DNA of 64,000 bases from the NCBI GenBank assembly GCA_029964075.1, contig CM057142.1:36892392-36956391 (forward strand), given 5' to 3'. Below are positions 42,523 to 56,060 of this stretch, piece by piece (within the stretch, counting starts at the first letter, position 1; each line of letters starts with the position of its first letter). The stretch comes from Patiria pectinifera. Taxonomy: Eukaryota > Echinodermata > Asteroidea > Valvatida > Asterinidae. Under the pieces are notes generated by a model. It ran no database searches, was not told where the DNA came from, and worked only from the letters and a program-made list of their open reading frames with translations. A program made the position numbers and the translations under genes.

Positions 42523-43550
42523 GTGATCCCTTGCCAAAGTCTGAGTTCATAATTACGCGGATTTTATATACAAAATAACGCCCTATTAACAAAATGAACC
42601 AACCACTTGTTGTTGCAGTTGTATGTAATATCTAAAGCAGACACAATGGCGACAAGACCAATATCACAGCTACCATAAAATGATTTACTGTTTACACAGT
42701 TTATATTTAAGTGTTCTTCAGATTACTCTGAAAGAAGTGCAAGATAACATTTGAACTGTGAAAGAGGCAAAGAGCAGAAACCGTTAACCTTTTTTATTAC
42801 ACCAATTTTATTTTTTACTGACAAATTTCTACTCGACATTGTAATGACTTTCTTCGAGTACATGGTTCTTTTTATTTACTTTGACATCTCTGGGGAAATT
42901 ATCTAAATCCAAAATAATTATGATCACTGAAATAAAATACATGTCAACTAAAATCAAATGTACATAACCTTAAAAACACGGACTTATTTTTAATGATGTA
43001 CTTAGAATCTTTCCCAACTTAGTGTGAAAAGAACTATGGCGATCATGCACACAGTTACACAGCGATGGAAGAACAGTTTAGAGCACAATTACAAACTGGT
43101 TAATATAACCGCACTTACCATTTAATGTTCAAAAACAGCAAACAAAAATGTAATAATTTGTATACCGCCCCCCCCAACAAGCACAAAGTACATGTACAAA
43201 CTTTCTATGGCTTGGTTTATCGAAAAAAACATAAGATACAACTTAACTAACAAGTTTCTCACGTCTTTTAACTAGGTGTGTAAAAGCACTGTTTGAAGTG
43301 TGAAGGTTCTATGGACAGCTGTAAATGAAGCAATGTTGTCAATGTACAGCAAGAGCAAAGAAATAGCTGCCACAAAACTGCCATCCACAGCATCACAAAA
43401 CATGCTCACTTGATCACTTCATTCAATTATTCTATTTTTCACAGTTGAGACAACACATGTGGATGTGTCTACTTACATGATAATAATTCTTCGAGCCAAG
43501 CTGAAAATTACGAAATCGTAATTGTGCTCTACACAACGATGACATGAATA
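42523..43550. other. Unannotated stretch
   Basis: AT-rich, with a C run near 43168 and no supported gene. Confidence 0.4.
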
Positions 43551-43554
43551 TTAA

Positions 43555-43980
43555 CCCTAAAGGGGCCGGGTTATTTTGACCATCTCTCAGCCGGGGGGGG
43601 GGGGCATCGAGTGACGAACAATTTTGAAACTCAGCACATGCATAGAGCAACTCTTCCTAAACATACCCAAGAAATTTCATGACTATAGGTCAAAGGGTTT
43701 TGGAATTATGGGTAATTAATTATTCATATGTACGAATGGCAATTCTGCTCTGTGTACACGACGTATATGCGAAAATTCAGTTTTCACGGCGCGTAGCGCC
43801 GGAAAATTGTTCGCTACGCGGTAACCCGTGGTCTGATTTTTATGTTTTTGGTATCAAAAGATGCGCAAAGCTCGAGGCTTAAAAGTAATAACAGCTCGGG
43901 TCGCGAAAAAAAATTTTTTAGAGGCTATCACGGAAAATGTTGAGGGGGGGGGGCGGATTCCGCCCCCGGCCCCTTTAGGG
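43555..43980. mobile_element. piggyBac-like MITE in TTAA
   Basis: The left end CCCTAAAGGGGCCGGG (43555-43570) and right end CCCGGCCCCTTTAGGG (43965-43980) are perfect 16-base inverted repeats. TTAA flanks both sides (43551-43554 and 43981-43984), the hallmark of piggyBac insertion. The inside is 426 bases long with G runs and no transposase, so it is non-autonomous. Confidence 0.88.
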
Positions 43981-43984
43981 TTAA

Positions 43985-46900
43985 GGGGTCTCTGAGCTTT
44001 ACATCTTTGAATACTTTCCACTGAAAAAAAAGGGGTTTTATCATTTTTTGTGTATTACCTCGAATCTCATAATGTTGTCATATGACCCCTTTTCACTGTA
44101 TTCCTTATTCTATGTTGTCTTTCCCTTTGATCTTCGGCACTGTTTGATCTCCTAAGAAATCACAAGCAATACGAACAAACAAAGCATGCATACAAAGCAT
44201 TCTAACAGTAACAGTAAAAAATTACCACACGGCTTATCCTGTGAGTTTACAATAAAAAGAAGAAGAAAGAAAAAGAGTACGGAGCAGGACCTACGGTATC
44301 GTGCTAATTACAACTAATTACATTCCTAAAAACAGTTTGCATTTGTCTACAACTCAGACCAATGATTATAGTGTCAGTACGAAGTGGCAATTTTGTTTTG
44401 CGCGTCTCGTGTGGTTTTTGGGCGCGAGCGCATGCGCGACCACAAAAACAAGTGGGATTTTTTTGTAGAGACAAACAACCGGTATTGGTGTGATTCCTTT
44501 GGCGGTGCAAAATATACAAATCCACTCGGTCTGTTCATCACCTTTATTCACAGAGGGCACTTCTCAATATTTAGTGTAATAAAACTCTAAGGAGTCTTCT
44601 AACTCAAACGTGACTCGGACCGTTGTCCAGAATGAGATCAAAGAACTATGAACTAAGCTGTAATTTGATGTGAGGCTCGAACACCTTGGAGAGTTTCCAC
44701 TGCATGCTCATCTCTTTTCAAAACCTGCCATGATTCATATACGTACATTCCGTTATGCACATAATTATTTATATCTCCCAAGCCCAAAGACCTATCATGC
44801 TAGATGCTGATCGCAATATCCGATGCTACACCATCAGATTCGAACCGACCATACCAGCCCGGTGGCCGTATAGCGCTGCAATCGGTGGTAAGTTTAACGT
44901 ATGCATGAGGTTGTTGGTTGGAGTTCCAACTGAGCGAGCTATAGTGGTTTTCTGTTGTCTCCCAAGGTCCTGGACAACACTGAGTAAAACTCAACATCTC
45001 CCCGACACACAGTTTCATCAATCAAGAATAATTTTGGGAAAATATTAAATCTGACTGAATCTGACATTCAAGAAAGCCGGTTGATACCATGTGAATATGG
45101 GGATGGTTAAGTGTTGCATCTGGCGGCTAGTGCAGACATTGTTTGAAGAAATCGTTCAGTGGGGGATAAACATTTGCTTTTGTACTCCCATATGTCACCT
45201 TTGTGCAAACAATACCAACTCGAAAAACCTAGAGCTATTTCCAAGATTGCCGCCAATCTCAGCCTTATACGGATATATAAATTGCTTTCACAATCTTGGT
45301 TAATCTTACTTGTGATAATCTTGTTTTCTATTTCCCAAGATGAAAATAATAACTATGTTCAACAGTTTAACAGTTAAAACTATCAGATGTCTCCTCTTTT
45401 TTGAAAAATCCTTTTGGCGAACCAACATGTCCGCCGTAGTATTTTTTTCTTTTACTAAAACCCTGGCTGTCCGCCAACACTTATCTTGATAAAAGAAAAT
45501 ACTGTGCACTAAGAACATTTGCCCGGGAGATTTAAACCCTAATTATGGAACAAGGCTGTCCCTGGCGCGTAAGAGATAAAGCGATTCATCATTCAAAACA
45601 GTTCTTTATCAATAAGTCGGATGTCCAACATTTCCAATTAATTTGCAACAAGTGCTGGCATTTTAAATCCACTCAAAGGCTATAGCAAACACTAAAATAT
45701 ATCTTTAAAAAAAACATAGGTGAAATTACACGGAAAGCATCCAATTAATTTTAACATTGTCTTCATCAAAGAATCAAGGAGTCTGCAAACCTCAATCAGC
45801 ACTTTCCTGGCGTTGGTCATGCGTTATATCTGTACTACACACGATAGTTGTATTACATGTACATTACATTATACATCTCAAAATAAAGTATACCCATTTT
45901 TGAATGTAAATTATCAGAAATGTACTGTACATAAAAGGCCAAGATAGGAATACTAATTTTTGAGATACCATGTATTTAGGAACCAATTGACCTTACACAC
46001 CTCCAGTACGAAACGGATGAGGGAGTACAACAGTTCATCACTTGCAATCTCGAGAACCTCGCGCTGTATGACACTCAAGTTCAGCTTAGAGTTTAGTACA
46101 ACATGCTCGGTCCTCTGCGTTTTTCAGTCGTTGAAGGCTCTAAATGCTCAGGCACATTTCTTCTCAGTTGCCTTCGAGTATGAGAACCATATAAAATACA
46201 AGAATAAATATGTTATTTCAATTCGTAATTTGTTCGATCGAGAAAGGGAGGGGAGGCCGGTTGTATTTTTTCAAAGGTGATTTTACGTAAGCCTGAATTG
46301 GCTTAGCGGTTTTTTTCCTCGACAACGTCGAAGACATCCATAGGTTGCTTAAATCTGCTATTCATCAGGCAAGGGCTTTTTTTGAATGCCTTCGAAGAAT
46401 TTCTCGGAGAAAACAATCGATTTATCATAAGAACACTCTATTTCTGCCTCCACTTTTGGAGCATTTTCTAGTAAGGGAGGCATTTGACTGCTTGACTATA
46501 GCAACGTCCGAATCGCTAGATGAGCTAGTAGCTCTGAATGTACTGTGAGTAAGAGGGAAAATATTTGATCTGTCACTGTCAGCTTATTACTGTTGCAGGG
46601 AACGACAATGACAGAACCAAAACACAATCAGCTTTTTATATTACAGAGCCGCGAATTTATGAATCTACAATAATGTACTTATTCACTAATGTTGTCTTTT
46701 ACACAAGTATCCAAAGACAACGACTACGCACTCGTCTCGACTCGAACAAGAGCGTGACAGTCTAATAATTTGCAAAGTAAAAGAGGCAAGGGAAAGTTTG
46801 TTTTAGACAAAGTAATTGTGACGTTAGCAAAATAGTCGAAGGAGAGACTCGTAACTGTAGATTCGTGCCAGAGGGAATCGGTTTTTCCTCGTCCATTCTT

Positions 46901-47054
46901 AACATGACTCTTCAGTTCCTCGTCTATTCTTCTTTAAAAACGAGTGGATGCGAATTTCAACAAACACATTTTGTTATCAAATAAGTAATATAGAAAATTC
47001 AAGGTATCCATTCGTGCATTTGTTATTATAGGAGAACAAGATCCAGTCACTTAC
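43985..47054. other. Unannotated stretch
   Basis: No gene is supported. Frames of 60-106 codons (for example 45960-46280) show no domain or splice support. A CpG-rich patch with gcgcgagcgcatgcgcg lies near 44420. A tRNA B-box-like word on the minus strand near 44840 may belong to a SINE. Confidence 0.4.
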
Positions 47055-47255
47055 ATAATGTCCCCGATGAGAGCGATCATTGCTCCCGTTCCGAGAGAAA
47101 GTTTGGAACAAAGACATGCCTTCAGTTGAGATACCACATTGTAGGGGTCTGTTGACAACAAAAACTGCCGCTGGAGGCTAAATCCTTCCCTACTCGCAGT
47201 CCATCCAGGAAAATGACAACGCCCGTTTGCAGGGCTAGGCGGGGTAAGATGTAGA
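47055..47255 (-). CDS. Possible exon of an unrecognised gene or repeat
   Basis: The minus strand is open through this stretch and ends at a textbook donor, ATTAT then GTAAGTGAC (47054). Its codons give a protein-like run such as Leu-Gly-Thr-Gly-Ala-Met-Ile-Ala-Leu-Ile-Gly-Asp. If not spliced, the same frame ends at a TAA two codons later. A second frame is also open over half of it, which weakens the case. I do not recognise it. Confidence 0.2.
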
Positions 47256-50200
47256 CTTGGTCAAGGCGTTCGTCATAATCCGTACGGCAAATCCTCGCCG
47301 TGCGGCGCTATTTTAGGGCTAGATTAACAGCGCTGATATACGGGTGCAACAGTGCAATAAAATTCCCATAGACACTAGTGATAAACGTCAGAATTCTTTA
47401 AAATACTCAAAACTCTCACAGGCATTTTAGCTGCACAGTAAAATGATAATCAACATGTCTTCTTCATTCCCCCCCCCCCATTTTTTGGTGGGTTGACCAT
47501 TGACTTTTTGAGGAATTCATACTCAAAGAAGATGACCCATATTTTTCCCAAAGTGAAAAAGTAACCATCTTGAAAAAGGATCACTCCACAACGTGGCAAA
47601 TAGTGCCACTTTCGAGCCCAATAGCATCCAAATTCTCAGAATTGGAAGCCCAAAGTCCGGGCCAATGGTACATTGCCATATCTCTTCAATTTCCCAATGT
47701 TATGGCCCTCAGAACTCTCTAATATGAAATATATTGAGAGTATAACTTTTTATTCATGAGCTCAGCGGATTGAATTCTGGCCTGACGCAATCACTATCTA
47801 TAAGCAAATCAACCGAAGAGACAGAACGCTTTGGATCAGGACAGCTGGTATGAGCGAATGCTTCCGTTGTTGTCTATTTGATGGATGTTCATCCGGCGCC
47901 ATTATCATATTATGTGATAAAGAATAGAGGATGTTCAAGCGTAACATAATAGGTATTATGCATGACTTCCACCGGGCACCGGCTACTTCATGTACTGCCG
48001 TAATTGACAAATTCTTAACAGGAATTTTCGAAATGTACAAATACGTTCTATATTGATCACTACCATTTTTGTGGGGTTTTGTTTTGTACATATGGATGTA
48101 CAACCATTCATAAATAAAACACCACCAAATAAAAAGTCAAAGACTTAAACAATTTGGCTTACAAAATTACGATAACAATTACAAATTTATGCAAAGCATT
48201 AAATAAAACCATTCCAGAATTCAAATAAGTTCAAATTAAAGATTAATCAATAGATTAGAAATAAGGTAAGAAGAAAGCATTGTTAAAGGGGGGTACATGT
48301 AATAAAAAGGAGATGATGACAGGTGCAAGAGGAGCTACATAATTGAATAAGGGCACATGACAAAGAGAGCTACAATCAAACGATGGATTGGTTGGAATTA
48401 GCCTAATGAGTTATCTATACCATGGATGGGTGAGTCTTTGTTTCTTTAAAATCGTGTTGATCGTAGATTTTCTAGTTGCCGAGTGTTTCTGAAAGTATGC
48501 TCTGACAATGGGAAAGAAGTAAGGTCTTTTGTAAAGCTAAATCCTAAGGCTATAAAATTAATGGACATGTGTTTTTTTTCTGTCATAACTGAAAAATAGA
48601 TTGCCTGTACGATAACAGTATATTTTATATGAAAAAGAGGCTTATGGCACTTGTTTTCATTCGAAACAACTGTTTTGTGGATTGAAAAATATGTCAATTA
48701 AACATGATCGTGATAATGTCCGAGTGAACATGATCGTGATAATGATGCTTTGTTGACAAAAACATTCGGTGGGTTGGGAACCCTTATGGAACAGAATATA
48801 TATGTTACTTCTGAGGTTGCAAGACAGTCAAAACGGCCCCTTATTGCATACGCCGACTGATTAATGAGTTTTGTGATCCTTGCACTTGATGGTTTGGAGC
48901 AACGACAGCTCTTTTTTCATTAAGGAAATGAAAACACCACCACTTCAAAACCGCCATTGGAGTAGTCATATATACTTTCCCCGCATGTAACCGTTTATAC
49001 GAACAAAAACAAAACTTTGGGCAACTTTTCGAAAAATTACTGGGAGTCGATACAGTGAGGTTTCTTGTGGCACTCGACTAGCCCGCCCGTTGGTTTGCTC
49101 TGCAGTCATCTTTGAGGTGTGTGAATTTGTTTGACGGCGATATGCAAGAAATATATTCCTTGTTGGATGATTGAAAATAAAGAAAGCCTGGGGATGAGGT
49201 TAGGTCCCGACCAGGGTTGGAATTAACCCGTGTACGGTGCTGGACCAACGAAAGCCGTGTTGGATTGTTGCTAGTGTGAAAGGTTTTCCTGCAGAATCTC
49301 CGTGTTGATCCCAGGTCCAACAACACCCCCCCCCCCAAAACAAATCATCGCCCCAGCAACACCAGACAAACTATTCGGCCAGTGACCCACCTACCCATCC
49401 AACTATACCACATCCGACCTCAACATACCAATAAACCCTCCCACCAATTCAGGCAAATTTTACACGCACGACCAAAATATAATGATATATATACAACAGC
49501 CACTCATATTTCTTTCTATAATAAAAAAAATAACGTATGACTAACACTTAATACACATTTTGATATGGCCTACAGTTTAGCGTTGGTCATCAGAGATGGG
49601 CCGCACGTTGCATGCTACTGTGCATATGTGAACTGCCATAGCATAATGAGGAATAACCCCCACACTTGACTTTTCACGTTATGTACATCATGTTAACGCT
49701 CAAATCTATATTTTTTTAATGATACCAAACTTGTTTCTGTAACTTATTTTATTCCAAAGATATGACGCAGGACCTTCAACAGTGTGCTGCCAAGTTTTGC
49801 TAACCTTATTTCGAAAAAAAAAACGGCTTTGAAAAAAAGAGGCACGCATTGCGCCACCAAAGGCAGTGAAAAATGTTCTTCAGTTTTTCCACTTTGGTGG
49901 GTATATTTTCCCCAACAAAATTGCAAAGTGTGAGTCTTGCATACCTTGGTTACTCAAAAATACAAAACAATTAATATCAAATTTGACATGATTTTTCTAT
50001 TAAATCCGACTTCAGGCATCGATTACTTAAAATAGGTTTTGGGAGACATTCCTCATTTTGCCTCAGTAGGTCACATATAGGGTGAACCACTGCGCTGCTA
50101 AGGAATAATACATGACTCCAGTTGTAATTGTCATGTTGCCATGACGACGGGGAGTATGCAACATGATTACAAATTATCTATCCAGGGTAGCATAGCAACA

Positions 50201-50689
50201 CTAACGCTGCTTCACCGTACAGGCAGTGTTTACGTATGTCCACCCTATTGTACAGCTTTTTATACATTGTACTAAGATCTCATAAGCATTTACTATACTG
50301 GAAGTCAATTAATGTTCTGATGTGAAAAGAATGACTGAATGTATTTAGTAAATGTAACAGCCTCAGGTTCCAACATATATTATCTTAACTTTTCCCGTGT
50401 CATTTTTGGCAAAAAAACAGTTTTAATATAACCCGGGTTTGACATAAAAAGGACAACATAGTGTGTATAAAACGTAAAGTATGTCGAAAAGCATTTAGTT
50501 TTCTTGTGTGAGTTGTTAGCGGGAGGAAATCGATATTTCTAGGGAGCTGGAGGAAAGCATATCTAAAAAAAAAAAATAAAAAAAAACCACCAGCACCCAC
50601 AACCTTTATTGCTTTTTCCTCTTTTCTTATCGATGTGTACGGCTCAGCTTTATTTTATTGCGTGGATTGGGGTTTTCCCCAGGTCTTGC
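47256..50689. other. Unannotated stretch
   Basis: Nothing convincing was seen. It includes homopolymer C runs (47468, 49326), an A run near 50560 and many short frames. A palindromic SINE-like segment near 49190-49330 is possible but unproven. Confidence 0.4.
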
Positions 50690-51225
50690 TGCCAGAATTG
50701 GGAAACCCGGCATGCATTTACGCAAGCATTACCATGGGAACGTGGTAGACGTTGCCAACCACACCCAACTGGCTTTGGCAAGTGAATACACAAATGTGTA
50801 TGCGGACGTACCCTAATGCGCAACATCGTCAGAGCTGTACGCAGTGGTAATTTGCTGCATTCTCACCACGCTGTGCGAGAAGTTCGTTCAGAGGAATTTT
50901 TCTTATCAAACTGTGTTGATGATATCTCATAATTACTCTCATTTTCATCACAACCGTACATTATTTGTTATATGATAATCGCCACTCAAGCAACTACAAA
51001 CAACAACGAAGAAGCAAGTTCAAGCGAGGGAAAGAATCTGTTGATATTTCCCTTCACCTTAGATAGCTGGCACAAACAGTGTTATTTCTGCAAACCTGCT
51101 GACATCAGCTGTGGATCAAACGTAGCACCGAATGCATTGCTGTAAGCCCACGCATTGCTTCAACCTGAACAGCCATTTTGAAGTCAGTGGAAGCAACATC
51201 AGTTGTCTGTTAACTCGGTAAGTAA
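50690..51225. repeat. Diverged copy of family A left end
   Basis: It parallels 51870-52560 in order: gaattgggaaacccgg, cgcaagcattaccatggg, ccacacccaactgg, gtgctgcaattt-like sequence, then aacatcagttgtctgt and actcggtaagt. Divergence is clearly higher than between A1 and A4. The conserved CTCG|GTAAGT looks like an exon end with a donor. Confidence 0.6.
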
Positions 51226-51869
51226 AATTTGGTTATTATTATTATTATTCATAGTTTAGTTTCGTAAATGTTCACAGCCAAAAGACCAAATTCCAGTTTA
51301 ATAAACAATCATTAATTAGATTAATTGGATTGTTGGTTGGTGAAGCACAGAGTGGTAATAACAAAAATAGGCAAGAGCAAGTAGCTTGCACATTTTGTTG
51401 TGTTTTTTTTACATCCGATAGAGCCAGACAGATCACGCTAAAATTCCAGGCCCCATTCAGAGTCTTATAAGCATGAATGCCGAAGACAAAGGTAATAATT
51501 GTGACGTTTGGATTTAATGCCATCTCATCATGACTGTGAGCCCTATACTATATTTGGGTAATCGCGAGAAGACTGTTAGGGAGCTTGGTGTCCAAAAAAT
51601 CTGTTTACAGTTGTTTCCCAGGATTGGATACTTCGGAAGATACAGGAGAATCCAGAGAGTTGGCCTACACAAAGATATTCTCCCATTGGTAAAAAAAAAA
51701 GATAATCACAATTATTATCGTTAATATGATGGAATAAATTGTTTGGAGAGTGTGTATAACATCTCAACAAATGTAGAAGTGTTCCAGACATTTAAGTTTT
51801 TTCCTTTTTTGTAATTGTTAATGGTTACGTTGTTTGCTGTTCGAGTGCTTGAATTCGTGATTTCCCCAG

Positions 51870-52385
51870 CTCTTTCAAACAGAATTGGGAAACCCGGAAT
51901 GTAATTACGCAAGCATTACCATGGAAAGTGGTCACGTGTTATATTTCAACCAATGATAACACACCTAACTGGATATCCCTGGTATATGCTGATCTTGATA
52001 AGAGTTCAGCATCCCATAATTGGGAAACCCAGAATGTATTTACACAAGCATTATCATGAAAACATGGTCACATGGTATATATTAGCCAATGATACAGCAA
52101 TGACAACCACACCCAACTGGATTTCTCAAGTACATGCGGACCTTAATAGAGTTCGTCATCGTTAAAATACTGTTACGCGGGCGTGAAGTCAATGTGCTGC
52201 AATTTCTGTGTTAATATAAGCCTATAGCAACCTAGAAGAGGTTCGTTTGGGGGCATTTTCCTTTCAAACGTTATCAGTTGATTAAACCCCATCAAGATTG
52301 AGCTCTTATCTTTATCGTATTTTAGTTTATTTTAATACTTGTCATTAAAAGGTTCTTTTTTTTCGGGTGTTTACGTATATTTACT
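51870..52385. repeat. Upstream part of A4 with two promoter-like subrepeats
   Basis: Two copies of a ~130-base unit at 51884 and 52016 each hold attgggaaaccc, a run of aagcatta, gtcac[g/a]tg and ccaatga. The same set occurs in family A at 2930, 17280 and 63215 and in the diverged copy at 50694. Confidence 0.6.
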
Positions 52386-53142
52386 GCAAACGGTTTGCTA
52401 CACGCTACCTTGGAATTGTAAGCTTGATTGATTCTTTTTCGTTGTCCATTACAGCCATAGGCTTTGTGCCAAAGCCAATTCAAGTCATCACCAAAGCTAA
52501 CAGTCATCACCTGAACACATCAGTTATCTGCACACATACTCGGTAAGTTTTAAAATGTTTACGACAAATATCGATTAAAATGACAAAGGATTCGACAAGG
52601 AATCCAGGCACTGATCACTTATTGTTTTTATTTGTTCTCAATTACATCCGAGCTACCCAGAAAAGACAAGCTTTAAGCATAGCATTCTTCATCCATTAAT
52701 AGTCCGGCGGATTATGTGAAAACAATTTAGTTGTGCACTCTTTCTTAATAGCATGAAACTTCATCCTGCCGACATTTATATTCATTTCATTTCAGATGTG
52801 GACATATCGCAAATTTACTCTTTTACGGTTACTTGACAGCCATTTTGGAAATGGGGGTACGGTTGTAATGTTCATATTGTGCGGTCTTTTTTTTTCTTTT
52901 ACAATGCTGATTGGACGGGAAACCAGCTTTCCAAGTTATATGACCTCATTTGGTAGGGCTATACGGGGCACTTCACAAATGTTTTGCCAATTTGTTGTTG
53001 TTTGAAATGATATTTATAGGATTTGTTACCATTTCAACCATTATGACATCTTACCCAAAACCTATAACCGCCTATGCTGTTAATTGTGTAAGTGTGTGTG
53101 TGTTTCTGGATTCAAAATGCTGTGTAATACAGGGTGCGTGTA

Positions 53143-53457
53143 CAAACACTGCCTTGTGGAGTACCGGAACAATGGGAGGTACCCCACAAGGAATGCCCAC
53201 CGACTTGCGGGGTACCGTTTTGTACCCCACAAGTTTTTCACGAAATATATATAAGGATTTTACTTAAAAACGAGAAATTTCCAAGGTGGGTTGATCCGTC
53301 ACCAATGGAATTGTTTTAGAAAAGGGATATGAAGTCTGAATTTCTGCCCAGGAAACTAACTATGGTTAAAATAAGAGCATTTTGACATAAGTGTGCGACG
53401 TTACAAAATTTTAGTACACGGGAACAAAGGAAGTACCCCACTTCTATGTCTATGTAA
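53143..53457. mobile_element. 315-bp insertion in A4 with 7-bp flanking repeat
   Basis: Copies A1 and A2 read through this point as acagggtgagt. Here GCGTGTA flanks both sides (53136-53142 and 53458-53464), consistent with a 7-base target duplication. Inside, cttgcggggtacc and ggtaccccacaag can pair. No coding content; the class is unknown. Confidence 0.65.
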
Positions 53458-53689
53458 GCGTGTATGAGTCAAACAATGCGGAACCCAAACCCCCCAAAAT
53501 ATATTTCATACTTAGTAAAATAAAAATATATTTCATACTCAGTGAAATATAGCACCAAAAATAATAATGACTGGAAAGCCAATTTATAAGCTACTTTTAT
53601 ATGAAAACAATTACTGTAATTGCTCAATCCGTTTACAGAATATAACCATTTGAACACAGTTAAAACTATTGCAATTTCATCTGGGGTGG

Positions 53690-54050
53690 GTCTTCATGGT
53701 GTGATAAACTTTTTATCTACAAAGACGAGCTGTGCGAATAATTTCCAATGCTGGTTATCGAGATCACTCCACACCAATATTTGCCAATCTTAAATTATTG
53801 CAATTAAATGACCTAAATTGTCTCAATCTCGGTAAATTCATATACAAATATATGAATAATTTGCTCCCTTTGGGTTTCGGCTCTCATGTTTTACTTGAAC
53901 TTCAAATGTTCACTGTTATAAAACCAGGAGTATTGCGAAGAAATATCTTTATGTTGGCTTTACAATGTTCAAAGTGGAATAGTTCAACGTGGCACGAGTT
54001 TCTGGAATAGTCTAAGTACCCTCTTAAAACGCCTTTAACTCTATCTACAT
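53690..54050 (+). pseudogene. LINE reverse transcriptase C-terminal tail (best copy)
   Basis: The 92-codon frame 53732-54010 reads Arg-Ile-Ile-Ser-Asn-Ala-Gly-Tyr-Arg-Asp-His-Ser-Thr-Pro, then Leu-x-Leu-x-Asp-Leu, Gly-Lys-Phe-Ile-Tyr-Lys-Tyr and Asn-Asn-Leu-Leu-Pro. This is the standard C-terminal tail of CR1/Jockey-like LINE ORF2. No RT core is present upstream, so it is 5'-truncated. Confidence 0.65.
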
Positions 54051-54598
54051 TTTGTAGTTGTCTGTCAGTCTGTAAGTGTCCAACGGGTCAGGAAATAAAA
54101 GCGATCGCCTCAACCTATCCCCTTTTCCAACATTATGGGAGCTGTCGAGAACTAAAGTTCAAGTGACTAAAGTTCACGGACAAAATACGACTATTTAACG
54201 ACTTGCCATCAAGTCTAGGGTTCTGGTGTCTCGTATCTGGAAATACCCGGCTTACATGAGGGGCAGGAACACAAAGCTTGCACTCAAAATACAGACTTTG
54301 CATTTAGCATCTCTTTCGAGTACGTATAGAGTCAGGGTGTTATAACATATGATTGACCGCACGGATTGAAAGGTGCGCCTATTTTGAGAAATTCTGTTAT
54401 TTCCCGGATTATTCCGCCCGGACCTCAGCTCAACCCAGGACTATAAAATAGCGCGATGGGTAGGAGTAGTACAATTTTCATGTAGACGTCCTATGTGGTG
54501 GTTTACAAACTACGCAGTTGCACTCATCAGGTATAGGAGAGCCTTCTGTCTGACGAGTTTTCATACTCGAACAGCCAGTCTCATCTGCTAAAAATTAA

Positions 54599-56032
54599 TG
54601 TAACGATATGGGTTTTTGGGTTTAAAATCATGAATAATTCACGAGGAGCATGAATAATGTAATGTTATTTTCTGGCTGTTCTTTTTAGTGTACTTACCCC
54701 GCCAGTGTAATGGCACTACTTAACAAGTTTGGACATATGTTCGGCGACATTTAGGTTATTTGATAACTCTATCTTGAGAATGATTATTTGGTAACAGTAT
54801 GTCATCATCATTGTCAGTAATTAAAGTTAACACTCCTTCTGAGTCAATTTTATGCGTGACGAGGGGTTGTAGTCATTGCATTACGGTAAGAGCGCTACCG
54901 CTCACATGGTTTGTCCTCTTGCGAGCGGGCCGTGAAAGAAGCTCAGACCGAGCCAACCTTTGTCTAAAAGTCGCCCACTTTTCCCTCATTTTTGGGGTAA
55001 GTTGGATTCTAATTAAGTATTGAGTAGATAATGTAAGGGACATAGAAGAGGTTGGTTGAGATGATTATTGTCAAACTAATTTATTTTTTATAGTTTTTAG
55101 AGTGTTAGTTTTGTGTAAAAGTGTCAAAACTTTTCTAGAGTTGAATGACCGTTTTCGTACACATTCACTGCACAATGCATTATATAATGGCGACATTGAG
55201 TTCAGCATTGTGTACATTCAGTACGTAGTGTGCGTATGCACAGCACAACGTTGAATCTCGACCACACTGTAGAATAACACCTAATCGCTTTATTGTGAAA
55301 TGTTGTTCGTGTATGTCGCATTGTTTATTGGTGCACGGGACCTTTATGATAGAAGCTATTTCCTTAAATATGTTCCCCGTGTATGCTATTTGTATTTTTA
55401 TGTATTTTAATTTATAGCTGAGACATTGCTGTCGCAAGCTTTGAAGGTTGACATCTCAAGTGCATTACAGGCCTTCTCTATTTTATATCAGGGTAAGACT
55501 GTTAATCTCTTTGTATGCTTGATTAATTAGTCATCCTATTTAGTATTATTTTGGAGTGATCATCACACTGTCTTCAAAACAACTATATTATTTATAGTCT
55601 ATGCTGTATAATTAAAATACCTGTTGTTTATACTAGAAATTTAATCCAATGACTTTGTAACAAGACTTACAAAAGTTTGATATCAATTCATTTTATTCAT
55701 TTTCAACATTGTCTTCTTTTGTGGTCTTCTTTTATGGTCTTCATTTATGGTCTTCTTAGTCATCGTCTTCATTCAGGGAACTTCATTTGGGTTTTTCCCT
55801 GTGTCTCATTCGGATCTTCATTGTCGTCTTATTGGAATCTTTATTCGGATCTTCATTTGGATTATTTTGTATAATTGGAGAAAGTGAATTAAATTAAAAC
55901 TTAATCACGTGAATCAGTGTAAACAACCGTCTGAGTGTTCCAGTTCAATTCGACTTGCTTTCCACCTTACTCTATCTTCATGAGGGTGAACCTGACCACC
56001 CTTATCATCGTTGGGGTTGCCACCTCGCGACA
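54599..56032 (+). repeat. 5' LTR of gag-only LTR element (1434 bp)
   Basis: It starts TGTAACGATATGGG and ends CCTCGCGACA. The 3' LTR at 59473-60906 has the same length and ends and differs at a few dozen sites by eye (roughly 98% identical, an estimate). It includes a run of tggtcttctt-type repeats near 55715-55800, where most differences cluster. The 74-codon frame at 54799-55023 is identical in both LTRs but looks like chance. Confidence 0.95.
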
Positions 56033-56060
56033 AATTTTGGCGTCGTAGACAGGATCAAGT
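56033..56060 (+). other. Primer-binding region of the LTR element
   Basis: Directly after the 5' LTR comes aattttggcgtcgtagacag. Position and the ttggcg start suit a tRNA-primed minus-strand start site, but which tRNA pairs is not known. Confidence 0.45.

Larger units (their letters stand above)
52386..54598. repeat. Family A, copy A4 (left half, before LTR element)
   Basis: It matches 1-1440 and 3905-5520 nearly base for base, apart from the 315-base insertion at 53143. It ends at attaa, where the LTR element begins. The right half continues at 60907. Confidence 0.85.

Noticed and set aside
43679-43882. 67-codon frame inside the piggyBac-like MITE
   Set aside because: MITE interior without transposase motifs; the length is expected by chance.
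44366-44560. 64-codon minus-strand frame with Cys pairs near 44530
   Set aside because: It reads protein-like for about 40 codons but has no splice signals or recognised domain. Left as unannotated.
44800-45020. tRNA gene (minus-strand ggttcgaatc B-box-like word)
   Set aside because: No acceptor stem or cloverleaf could be built. It may be a tRNA-derived SINE, but ends were not definable.
49180-49330. SINE or tRNA-like segment with gggttaattccaaccc on the minus strand
   Set aside because: No A-rich tail or target duplication was found, and the cloverleaf fails.
54799-55023. 74-codon frame repeated identically at 59673-59897
   Set aside because: The duplication is explained by the LTR pair. 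It has no domain and no conservation evidence beyond LTR identity.
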